Shown piece after piece: positions 26,814-35,188 of a DNA stretch of 64,000 bases (positions are counted from its first letter, which is position 1; the number at the start of each line of letters is the position of its first letter). The DNA lies in NCBI RefSeq assembly GCF_001667585.1, contig NZ_LZJZ01000068.1, forward strand, positions 23,656 to 87,655, in the 5' to 3' direction. A program made the position numbers and the translations under genes. The stretch comes from Mycobacterium sp. E2733. Its GTDB lineage: Bacteria; Actinomycetota; Actinomycetes; Mycobacteriales; Mycobacteriaceae. The notes below the pieces were generated by a model, which was not told where the DNA came from, searched no databases, and saw nothing but the letters and a program-made list of their open reading frames with translations.

Positions 26814-29015
26814 TTAAGGGACCACCCACCGCGGACCCCTAGCACCCCCGCCAGGCCCACCCCGCTGGCCATCGATCTTTTTCAAAAGGGCACGTTCAAC
26901 GAGCTTGTCTAAAAGGCGCTTGACTGCCTGCGAATGGGCCCGCCACGTGTCGTCGGCGCGTGTCGTCCCTCGCACAGCGCGAACCGCATCGTCGAGCGTC
27001 ATGCCATCCTTTCCGCTTGTAACCGCGAGGTTCATGAGGATCGTCATGGGTTCGCCGCCGTTCGCGCGCCCGGTGGCATGGTCGAAGTTGACCGCCAGTG
27101 GCCCCACCCGCTCCCGAATGGGCTTAAGGTGTCGCAACTCGACCGACCGCGCACCTGGCTCACCCCAGAGCAACACCACCGACCCTTGTCCAGCGGTGAG
27201 CCAGGTGCTGCCGTACACGTCGGCGAGCTTGTCCGGCTTGAAATTACCGACCGTAGGCTTGCGTTGATGATGGTTGCCGACGGTGTCAGTACCGTTGGCC
27301 AGGATCAGTTGCACCGTGGTGTTGAACGCCAAACCGGCCTCATCGGTGACGATGCTAGTGAGCATATCTTTCACCGAATCGAAGACGACCACACCGGGAT
27401 CCCGACCCTCCTCAGCGACCCATTGCGCGAACCTTTCGGGGTCGAGGTCAGCTTTGAACGGAGGTTGTTTGGGCCAGACGATCAGTTGCCGCTTTAGCTT
27501 GGCGACCTCGTCTTCATCGAGTTTGCTTGGATCCACCATGCGTAATAACGAATCGTGAATCTGGTCGGGCCGGTCCATGGCGAGGTATAGCACCGGTCGA
27601 TCGTCTTCGGCGACGGTATGGTCGAAGAGTATCGCCGGGATCAACCCCATGCGTGCAAGTATCAATCGCTGTGCCACAGTGGATTTTCCGACGCCCTGCG
27701 GGCCGCAGATTAACAGCCCTTGACCACGCGCCCACAACAGTTTGCTCCCGTCGCCCCACAACGGTGTGTGCTCGGGCCGGCTGGTGAGAAATTGGAGCCC
27801 ATCCATTGCACCGCCGCTTTGCGCTTCTGTTAGCCGATGAGCGATAAGCCGGTGGACTTCCCGCGATCCGGCGTCCTCGACTAGTCGACGCCGGGTCGCA
27901 TCCCAGACGTGCTCGGCAAACTTGGAATCGTCAGGGTCAGCGTATCTTTCGAAAATGTCAGCTTTCGCGGCCTCGAAGTCTCTGACATTAAAATCCTGGG
28001 TGTTCGCGTGATTCATCGCGACGCGCCCTTGCGTGTCGTAACCGAATCGCCGTGGGCTGTAGGCGAAACTACGGTGCTGAAGGTAGGCAAAGCGGCTGAC
28101 CGCCAGACCCGCTATGCAAGTGCACTGCGGCGGGGTGTATCGCGCGCCGATTCCGGCGGCCTGATCCACGATGGCTTTGATCTTGCGCAACGCACCGAGC
28201 CGCGATCGTAAGACCTCACTTATCAGTTCATCGATACCGCGCTTGTGGCGTTCAGTCACGTCGTTTGCCCAAAGATATTCGATGTCGTTGATCGACCGAA
28301 CCCATCCGGTGTGACCTTCGGCGGCGAGGTTGAAGATTTCCCAATGGGCGTCACGGATCTTGTCGTGCGACGTCGGCTCCAATGCAATGGCTGCGGCCCA
28401 CCGGTCGCGCGCACGTCTGGTCGCTGCGCACATCGCCACCGCGTCACCATCGTTGAAGGTCTCATCGGCCCACACATAAATCTCGTCGTCATCGGCGTCC
28501 ATGTCGATGGGTTGTTCAGTTCTCAGGATCCGGTTTTGAGTGAGGTGATCGACCCACACATCGGGTAGTACGGGAAGCGTTGCCGCGTCTGGAATCTGAT
28601 CGGTGAAGCTCACTCCGTCGGGCCGACACCCCGGCGGGTAAAGGTGATACTGCCGCCCCTCGGGATGGATCGACGGCCATACCACTGCATAGCAGTGGCC
28701 GCGCCAGATGATCTCGATGTCGCCCTTGGCTCCGTCCCTCCGCGGGTCGCGCCAATGCAGACCGGCCGAAACGCGAAAGAGCCTGATACCAGAAATGCCG
28801 TCGTGACGTGAACTGGAAATCACCGTTTCGGTCAGCGGCCCCAGTTGACGTTCCAGCTCGGCGAGCAGCTCGCCACCGCGCTTCACTTTGGCAGTCAGCC
28901 CACGGCCTGAAACGTAATGGTCCACGTCAATGCCGATGACTTCCCAGAGCTGGCTACCGACCGTGAGCGTGAAGCCGAGCCAGATGCCAATATTGGCGTT
29001 GGGGTGCAATTCCAT
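26814..29015 (-). CDS. Bifunctional primase-polymerase/AAA helicase of the mobile element, N-terminus apparently truncated
   Basis: It is 733 aa from ATG 29015. Residues 5-130 fit an archaeo-eukaryotic prim-pol domain: NANIGIWLG, then the metal-binding IGIDVDHY (D30, D32). Walker A GPQGVGKS lies at 438-445, followed by a RecA/AAA_25-like ATPase with PVLYLAMDRPDQ. The C-terminus looks like a winged helix. Such proteins start replication of phages, satellites and integrative elements. The first 40-50 residues of the prim-pol fold are missing. Upstream in the same frame YAENGDAILRPAETPT and SPRRSCADDETLAEW resemble them but are split by TAG codons. ATG 29015 has no ribosome site. The gene may be inactive or use another start. 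Confidence 0.75.
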   Translation of the reverse strand: MELHPNANIGIWLGFTLTVGSQLWEVIGIDVDHYVSGRGLTAKVKRGGELLAELERQLGPLTETVISSSRHDGISGIRLFRVSAGLHWRDPRRDGAKGDIEIIWRGHCYAVVWPSIHPEGRQYHLYPPGCRPDGVSFTDQIPDAATLPVLPDVWVDHLTQNRILRTEQPIDMDADDDEIYVWADETFNDGDAVAMCAATRRARDRWAAAIALEPTSHDKIRDAHWEIFNLAAEGHTGWVRSINDIEYLWANDVTERHKRGIDELISEVLRSRLGALRKIKAIVDQAAGIGARYTPPQCTCIAGLAVSRFAYLQHRSFAYSPRRFGYDTQGRVAMNHANTQDFNVRDFEAAKADIFERYADPDDSKFAEHVWDATRRRLVEDAGSREVHRLIAHRLTEAQSGGAMDGLQFLTSRPEHTPLWGDGSKLLWARGQGLLICGPQGVGKSTVAQRLILARMGLIPAILFDHTVAEDDRPVLYLAMDRPDQIHDSLLRMVDPSKLDEDEVAKLKRQLIVWPKQPPFKADLDPERFAQWVAEEGRDPGVVVFDSVKDMLTSIVTDEAGLAFNTTVQLILANGTDTVGNHHQRKPTVGNFKPDKLADVYGSTWLTAGQGSVVLLWGEPGARSVELRHLKPIRERVGPLAVNFDHATGRANGGEPMTILMNLAVTSGKDGMTLDDAVRAVRGTTRADDTWRAHSQAVKRLLDKLVERALLKKIDGQRGGPGGGARGPRWVVP

Positions 29016-29167
29016 CCATTCGGCGAGCGTCTCGTCGTCGGCGCAGCTGCGTCGTGGCGAGTACTACGTCGGAGTTTCAGCAGGCCGCAGAATCGCGTCG
29101 CCGTTTTCGGCGTACTAGTGGTGTATCGCCTGTCGTCGGCGTAAAGCTTCCGTAACTGCGCATCCTG

Positions 29168-32029
29168 TCAGCTGTCTTCGGACGTCACCACACAGGCTGG
29201 AGGGAGCGGCTCGCTCAGCGCTGACAACAGCTCAGCGACCGCGATTCGCAAATCACGGGTCAACTCACCGCGCTCATCGAGATCGACCGCATATTCCCAC
29301 GGCCAGATTCGCGTCACTTCGAGGCTAGGACGCAGATGGACATCGCGGCGGCCGAGACGGTTCATAAATGCATCGAGTTGCTCGTCATCCTCGGGTTCGG
29401 CGTATTGGCGGTTTCGAAGCCAAGGCCACAGGCTCGATCGGAGCTCTTCGCGTGGGTGTGCGCCGATCCGCCCGAAATCCTCACCGGACCAACGTTGTAC
29501 GTATTCGCCGGCCTCCAGGCGACAATGCGGATAGAGTCGTAGGGCGGCGGCGCTGCGAAACGCAAGGTGCAGATTCGGCCGGGCAAACCACACCGTCCGA
29601 CGTTCTGACAGGAACTTGAGGAGCTTCTCAGCCCGGCCGGTCCGGTACAGAGCCTCGGCTTGGGGTTTCAGCTCTGCGAGCCAAGTGCGCAGAATGAGAT
29701 TGTCGCCGTGTTGCTGCAGACAGAGTCGCTGTGTCGACTTTGTCCCGATCGCCGCATCCAGCATCACCCAGGCGCCGATCTCGGGACGCGCCATGGGGCG
29801 CACTGCACCAATGCCGGTGGCCTTCCGCAGCAGTGTCGTAAGGCGACGTTCGCGCTGTTCATCGTCGCCGGCGCGGCTGAGCGTAGTGAACGACAGCGGC
29901 TGGCCGAACCGTTCCTCTTGGAAGTCGGCGAGATCTGCTTTGTCCACGTCACCGATTGTCTGGGCATCGCTGCCAGGAGCCGCGGAACTTAGGTCATCCA
30001 CAACACGAGCCGCGGGGGCTACTTGTCGTGGGTAGCTGTGTTGGTGATTGGTCTCACGGATGGTCGCGGATTGCGGCTCGGCGCGATGCGACGCCGCGAT
30101 TTGGCTCGCAGCGGCCGCATCGGCACCGTGGGAGGCATTTTCCACGTCGCTTTCGCGATGGACCGGAGGGCCTGGCCATATCTGCGTGATTCGGCTGGTT
30201 AGCCAGGCGCCACGTTCGTCGACAGAATGTTCGTCGAAGTGCTCCGGATAGTCGTGAACAACGGTTGTGTTGAGTTTGAGCAGGCTGTGCTGGACAAGGC
30301 TGCGACGCTTGTCTTTCGGCTCCTCGGGTGCATGCCATGGCAGGTTGGAGAGACTCGAGTTGAGAGGACCAGTGGTCAGGGTTAGGTTGCCGAGCCTGTG
30401 AAGATGCGCACTTCGCCACGCGGCTGGGTCACTCTGGTTTCCGTCGAGCGGCCAGTGCGATTCCCACGCCTGCGGAATGAGGTGCTCAAGCGTGAGCTTG
30501 CTCGGGGCCGCGAGACCTTGCTCGACCTTATTGTCGGCGATGCGCAGATGTTCTTCGATTCGCCAGAGCACCATCACCAATCGGTCTTGGCGCCGCTGTC
30601 CATACATGTCCTTGTTGCGCAGGGCCGCGTGAAGGTCGTCATCGCGCGGCCATCGGTTCGCTGGGGCGGTCTCCGCGGCTAGCCGGCTCTGGAGGACGGT
30701 GTCAGCGTGGGCGATGTCCTTTTTGATCTCGCCGACCAAAGCGGCCGCCAGCCGGTTGTAGTTCTTGGTCGTCCAGCCGCAGAGCATCCTCCGTACGAGG
30801 AAGCTCTCAAGTATCGCGAAGGCGTGCGCGCGTCGTTCGGCAGATATCTGATCAGAACGCAATAGCAGCAGCGCAATTGGCATCAACGTCGTGGTGTCGA
30901 GTAGTTCGAGCAGCTCGACGAACCGCCGGTCTGGACTGCCCGCCTCGGCCGATTGGAACTGTCGTAGTGTGGCCGCGTCGCGGGCGAGTGTGGGTATGAG
31001 TTCGGCCATCGGCGGACACGTCGCAGGCTGGAGAATCCGCTTGCGGAAAATGTCGAAGAGTTCAGTTGAAGGCACCGGTTCAGCCAGCTCGGCTACGAGC
31101 CAGTACTGCAGGAACATGTCGCCGTTCTTTGTGAAAAGCCTCCCAGCGCGGCGATCTTCGCGCCAGTAATCCCGGTCGAGCTCAGGTGCCCAATGAGCGT
31201 GATAGAGGTGGTCGGTGTCAACTTGTTCGCGCGCCGCCTCTAGAAATACTGCGTTTTTCAGCAGATCCAACGCGATAAGTGGTGTGCCACGACCGTTGAG
31301 CGTCTCAAAGATGACCTGCGGGCTGTCACCGTCCTCCAGCCTGATTGAGACCAGCTTCAAAAGGTCGCTGAGGCTAACGCGAAGCGCCGCGAATTGCTTG
31401 TCCGGGGACGATTTGGCTCCATCACCGTCGTCGTCGGTCGCCCACGATTGAATCTGCTGGCAGAAAAATGCGTACGCTTCTTGAATTTCGTTATTCGGGT
31501 CGTCCAGCGCCGCATCCGACGCTCCGTCAGGCTCCATGACGGTGATGAATGCCGCCCGGTTCGCGTTGGTGGGCCAAACTTTGAAGCGTTCATCACCCTT
31601 AGCCAAAAGAGGATCGTTCGCGGTTAGCCGCCGCAGCAACTTTCCTTCGTCTGGACAGCCACTTAACTCGGCGGCACGAGCAGCCGCCGCCAGTAGCAGC
31701 TGCAGGGTTGTCAGGCGCTGCTGTCCGTCGATTACAAGGAACCGCTGCGGAGAACCCGGGGGATTCTCTTCCTGCTGGATGACGATCGCGCCCAGAAAAT
31801 GGACGGGCGACTTCGCGGTCGCGCCCTCGAACATGACGTGGTTAGCCACTGTGGCGATGTCGTCCCATAGTGGCGCCCACTGCCGTTCCTCAGTCCAGAC
31901 GTAAGGCCGTTGATACAGCGGAATGACATACCGTACGTCCAGCTGGAACAGCTGGGTCAAGGTCCTCGTCTCGGCCTGCATCAGCGGAAGAGTACCCAGG
32001 ACGAATCGATCTCTACCGGCGCAAAGCAT
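29168..32029 (-). CDS. GmrSD-type type IV restriction protein (DUF262-DUF1524), BrxU-like
   Basis: The N-terminal DUF262 (GmrS, ParB/NTPase-like) domain has IPLYQRPYVW (36-45) and DGQQRLTTL (101-109). The central DUF1524 HNH nuclease (GmrD) has LTLEHLIPQAW and HRLGNLTL about 40 residues later. About 300 more C-terminal residues are unrecognised. Fused GmrSD enzymes cut DNA with modified cytosine such as glucosyl-hydroxymethylcytosine; BrxU is a family member encoded with a BREX system, as here. The start is ATG 32029 or ATG 31981; neither has a clear ribosome site. It is divergent from the 334-aa gene, with 65 bp between. It complements BREX by attacking modified phage DNA (known for the family; inferred here). 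Confidence 0.92.
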   Translation of the reverse strand: MLCAGRDRFVLGTLPLMQAETRTLTQLFQLDVRYVIPLYQRPYVWTEERQWAPLWDDIATVANHVMFEGATAKSPVHFLGAIVIQQEENPPGSPQRFLVIDGQQRLTTLQLLLAAAARAAELSGCPDEGKLLRRLTANDPLLAKGDERFKVWPTNANRAAFITVMEPDGASDAALDDPNNEIQEAYAFFCQQIQSWATDDDGDGAKSSPDKQFAALRVSLSDLLKLVSIRLEDGDSPQVIFETLNGRGTPLIALDLLKNAVFLEAAREQVDTDHLYHAHWAPELDRDYWREDRRAGRLFTKNGDMFLQYWLVAELAEPVPSTELFDIFRKRILQPATCPPMAELIPTLARDAATLRQFQSAEAGSPDRRFVELLELLDTTTLMPIALLLLRSDQISAERRAHAFAILESFLVRRMLCGWTTKNYNRLAAALVGEIKKDIAHADTVLQSRLAAETAPANRWPRDDDLHAALRNKDMYGQRRQDRLVMVLWRIEEHLRIADNKVEQGLAAPSKLTLEHLIPQAWESHWPLDGNQSDPAAWRSAHLHRLGNLTLTTGPLNSSLSNLPWHAPEEPKDKRRSLVQHSLLKLNTTVVHDYPEHFDEHSVDERGAWLTSRITQIWPGPPVHRESDVENASHGADAAAASQIAASHRAEPQSATIRETNHQHSYPRQVAPAARVVDDLSSAAPGSDAQTIGDVDKADLADFQEERFGQPLSFTTLSRAGDDEQRERRLTTLLRKATGIGAVRPMARPEIGAWVMLDAAIGTKSTQRLCLQQHGDNLILRTWLAELKPQAEALYRTGRAEKLLKFLSERRTVWFARPNLHLAFRSAAALRLYPHCRLEAGEYVQRWSGEDFGRIGAHPREELRSSLWPWLRNRQYAEPEDDEQLDAFMNRLGRRDVHLRPSLEVTRIWPWEYAVDLDERGELTRDLRIAVAELLSALSEPLPPACVVTSEDS

Positions 32030-32094
32030 GTTAGACGTATGCCTGACGGGCTATCGGCGCGTGGGATACTGGTCGTTCAACGCAGGAGGAAGTC

Positions 32095-33099
32095 GTGTCA
32101 TATGACACCGGAGTGTCGATCGGGCCTGGGCAGCAAGTGCAGCTGAGCGCGTTTGGCCGTACTGAGTTTTGGCTTCAAGACTGGCTGGCGCACGACCTTA
32201 CCCGGCTGGGCCTTGGGCCGCTTACGTTGGTGCACCAGGAGCAGACGCAGTCGGGAGGAGGCAGCCTCGATCTACTCGCCGCTGCAGACGAAACGTACTA
32301 CTCCATCGAGGTCCAGCTGGGCGAGGTCGATTCCGACCACGGGTTCCGGGTGTTCGATTACTGGGCGAGGAACAAACGTCGCTTCCCTGACAAGACGCAC
32401 GTTGCTGTTCTTGTCGCCGAGACGACTGCCGGTCGCTACCGTGCCGCGCTGGAGGAGCTGGCGCAGTATGTGCCATTGCTCGTGGTGGAGATGCGGTGCT
32501 GGCGCGGGGCGAACGAAGCACTGCTTGTGCCTGACTTGGTGATCGCCAATCCGAAACTTGATGTCAGCGGCACACCCTTGGCAGTCACCGCGGGCTCAAC
32601 GCGCACAGAAGACGATTGGCGAGAAGTTATGACCGACAACGCGTGGTCGTTTAAGGAACAGTTCGTCGATTGGGTCCGCTCGAATATCGGTGACGTGAAG
32701 GTTGACTACTCACCAAAGTCGTATGTCGGTTTGCGGGTGGGCCGTCGGGTGTGGGCACCCCTCTGGCCACGCAAGGATGGAGCGTATATCTACCTTCCTG
32801 ATCCTGACGGTTCACGTAACGACGAGTCGGTAGCATTCGAGCATTTCCGCGAACTCCTTGATGGTGAAGGCCTCACCATCGCCTGGAATCCGACCTACAA
32901 TGCTGGCGCGAATCCGATCTCAATACGGCTGCGCAGCCCTGATCTGGCGAAACCCGCTGTGCAGCAACTGTTAAGGGCCACCTACGAAGCGGTCTCGAAC
33001 TTTAGCCCAGAGCCATGGTCCGCCGCGCATGGGACTGGAAATCTTGCAGCTGAGTCCCAAGTGGCCGAGGACAAACTCGACGCCGACTACACGGCGTAG
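32095..33099 (+). CDS. PD-(D/E)XK-like nuclease-fold protein (334 aa)
   Basis: GTG 32095 has an AGGAGG ribosome site five bases upstream. Residues 55-105 fit a restriction-endonuclease-like core: GSLDLLAAADETYYSIEVQ, where the Asp, then Glu-x-Gln in IEVQLGEVD, replace the usual D...ExK. The second half (WAPLWPRKDGAYIYLPDPDG) resembles the C-terminal domains of DUF4268/DUF5655-type proteins. It may be a nuclease subunit or a DNA-recognition partner of GmrSD, with which it shares the divergent promoter gap. It is convergent with the BREX operon. Fold call moderate; activity untested by sequence because the catalytic Lys is a Gln. Confidence 0.6.
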   Translation: MSYDTGVSIGPGQQVQLSAFGRTEFWLQDWLAHDLTRLGLGPLTLVHQEQTQSGGGSLDLLAAADETYYSIEVQLGEVDSDHGFRVFDYWARNKRRFPDKTHVAVLVAETTAGRYRAALEELAQYVPLLVVEMRCWRGANEALLVPDLVIANPKLDVSGTPLAVTAGSTRTEDDWREVMTDNAWSFKEQFVDWVRSNIGDVKVDYSPKSYVGLRVGRRVWAPLWPRKDGAYIYLPDPDGSRNDESVAFEHFRELLDGEGLTIAWNPTYNAGANPISIRLRSPDLAKPAVQQLLRATYEAVSNFSPEPWSAAHGTGNLAAESQVAEDKLDADYTA

Positions 33100-33166
33100 C
33101 TACCGACACATCGATCGTGAGCCCACTCGCGACTCGGCGACAGCGGCGGAGTGCGCAACAACGTAA

Positions 33167-35188
33167 TTAGCCCCAGTGCGTCCGGACGTAGTCGAGTGCT
33201 TCCGCCACATTCAGGCCGCGGGTTGCGTTGTTGAGCCGAACGAACAACTCTGCCTCGCCCTTGCCGCCCGTCACGAAAACCGGGGCTGGCGACGGCCTCA
33301 CATCGATACGGCAGACGGTGCCGCCGGGCAGGCCTTCAAACCCTATACGCGCGTTCGCAACTGCGGCTGGGCCCATGCGATTGTCCAGTAGACCGTTCAG
33401 CCAGAGCGCGTAGCCGTCTAACGTTGCCTTGCGCCCGAGTGTGGGAAAATCAGCCTCGATCCCTGTGACTTCGCCGTCGTCCTTAACCCCGATCAGAAGG
33501 GTTCCCCCAGCCGCGTTGAGAAAACCGGCAACCGACTTTACGACCATCTGCTCGAGAACTGGATCTTTTTGCCCGGTATAACGGTTCATTCGTCCGGTCT
33601 GCTTGAATTCAACGTTGCGTCCCTCGCCTCGCTCGATCAGGGATTGGACGGTATCACCTTGGACGGATTCGATGTGGGCAACAGCTTCTGCTTGCGGTAC
33701 CGCCTCCAAGGCCTCTTCCGTGCTTTCCGGTTGTTCGGGTACGTCGACCCAATACTCATGGCCAGTGTCACGCTCGACATAACTGAAGGCGGTCTTGGCG
33801 TAGTCATGGGCTGCCAGCTTCTTAAGCTGCTCTTTCACTCGCCGTCTGCCTTCGAGTGCAAACTCCAGGTACTCGCGAAGCTCACCACGTGTCCACTCCT
33901 CGTGCGGATGCAGGAGTTTGAGGAAGCCGGAAATCGTCTTCCGCACCGACTTTTCGTCGCGCGCACTCAGATGGTCCCCGAAGCTGAAGTCATTGTCGAT
34001 CGCCCCAACGAATGTCTGTTTGCGCAACTGACGCAGCGCTTCCGCGAAGTAGTCCGACACGAAACCGTAGTGATCGGTGAACAGCCGCTGTTCGAGTTTG
34101 GGAGCCTCCCAACCCGGAAGGTAAAAGTGGAGGCGGTCAATGAAGGCCGGATCGATCATCGCCTTCGGCAAGTCAGCGAACAGGTGCGCAGTTCGAATAA
34201 GTTCTTGGTGTGGCTTGCTCGTATTTCCGATAAACACCAAGGAAGCCTCGGCTGGTATCTCTTCCTTGCCGCGGGCGAAGGAGCCCGACTCCATGTAGTC
34301 CTTGAGCATGTTCACCACTGTGGAATCAGACATTTCAAGACCAGCGACCTCGTCGAAAGCGATCACGTCCCATAGGCCAAGTAGTCCTATCCGCCCCGTC
34401 CCCATGTGCACGAACAGCTGGGGAACAGTGACTTTGCCCCCAGATATCAAGATCGCGTTGGGTGACGCTTCCCGGTACACGAATGACTTTCCGGTTCCCC
34501 AGGGCCCCAATTCGATTAGGTTGTAATTGCGTTCGGCCATCGGTATCAGCCGCGTGATAGCGAGCAGCTTTCCGCGAAAGTCATAGTGAGTGGGCTCCAG
34601 TCCTATCGTCCGCATCAGCAGGTCGAGCCAGTCGTCTCGACTGAACGCGCGCCGTGCTTCGATAAAGTCACCCATCGAGAAGGCCGCCACCTGAATAGGT
34701 TTCAGCCCCTTGATGAAGAAGGGACGTTTGGTCGTTTCATCGTCTTGTGCGTTATAGACGAGGTCGAGTTGCGACCAAACACCCCCGCCCAGCATCCGAT
34801 CATACTTGTAGACAAGATCTTCCGGGATGTGAATGAATTTTTCGCCGAAGTTCGAAAGATGGGCCCAGTACTTGTCCTCGCTTGCTACTAGGCGAACATC
34901 CACCTTGTCGATCAGGCGAAGCTGGCTGCGCCGCTTGAGCTCTGCTTTGGCCTTTTCAGCCTCGTCTGGACGGATGAAGTTCTCGGTTAGAGTTTTTCGG
35001 ACCACTTCGAGCCCAGTCGAAATAGCCGCCGGATCGTCTGAGGCGGCAAATTTCCCGAGCAAGAACTCGAGGACGTAGTTTGGAACGTTGGTACCACCCT
35101 TGACCTGTCGCACGAGGTCTTTACGCACGACGCGACCCGCGAAATTCGAATTCGATCGGCGGTCGAGCTCATCCATGGTCACGGTCAT
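33167..35188 (-). CDS. brxL: BrxL-type AAA protein with a C-terminal AlbA/Schlafen domain
   Basis: Residues 1-470 are BrxL-like: NFGEKFIHIPEDLV, Walker A GPWGTGKS (228-235), Walker B VIAFDE (275-280) and VFIGNTSKP. The C-terminal 160 residues (511-673) form an AlbA_2 domain: LIERGEGRNVEFKQTGRMN, FLNAAGGTLLIGVKDDG, then a NARIGFEGLPGGTVC strand. Canonical BrxL (about 680 aa) ends in a Lon-protease-like domain, and I see no such domain here. BrxL forms DNA-binding AAA rings needed for BREX defence; an AlbA_2 tail would add nucleic-acid binding or cleavage. ATG 35188 overlaps the pglZ stop (ATGA). Last gene of the operon. Confidence 0.88.
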   Translation of the reverse strand: MTVTMDELDRRSNSNFAGRVVRKDLVRQVKGGTNVPNYVLEFLLGKFAASDDPAAISTGLEVVRKTLTENFIRPDEAEKAKAELKRRSQLRLIDKVDVRLVASEDKYWAHLSNFGEKFIHIPEDLVYKYDRMLGGGVWSQLDLVYNAQDDETTKRPFFIKGLKPIQVAAFSMGDFIEARRAFSRDDWLDLLMRTIGLEPTHYDFRGKLLAITRLIPMAERNYNLIELGPWGTGKSFVYREASPNAILISGGKVTVPQLFVHMGTGRIGLLGLWDVIAFDEVAGLEMSDSTVVNMLKDYMESGSFARGKEEIPAEASLVFIGNTSKPHQELIRTAHLFADLPKAMIDPAFIDRLHFYLPGWEAPKLEQRLFTDHYGFVSDYFAEALRQLRKQTFVGAIDNDFSFGDHLSARDEKSVRKTISGFLKLLHPHEEWTRGELREYLEFALEGRRRVKEQLKKLAAHDYAKTAFSYVERDTGHEYWVDVPEQPESTEEALEAVPQAEAVAHIESVQGDTVQSLIERGEGRNVEFKQTGRMNRYTGQKDPVLEQMVVKSVAGFLNAAGGTLLIGVKDDGEVTGIEADFPTLGRKATLDGYALWLNGLLDNRMGPAAVANARIGFEGLPGGTVCRIDVRPSPAPVFVTGGKGEAELFVRLNNATRGLNVAEALDYVRTHWG

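Noticed and set aside
33569..34375. 268-aa plus-strand frame
   Set aside because: Antisense to the AAA part of brxL, which is clearly coding.
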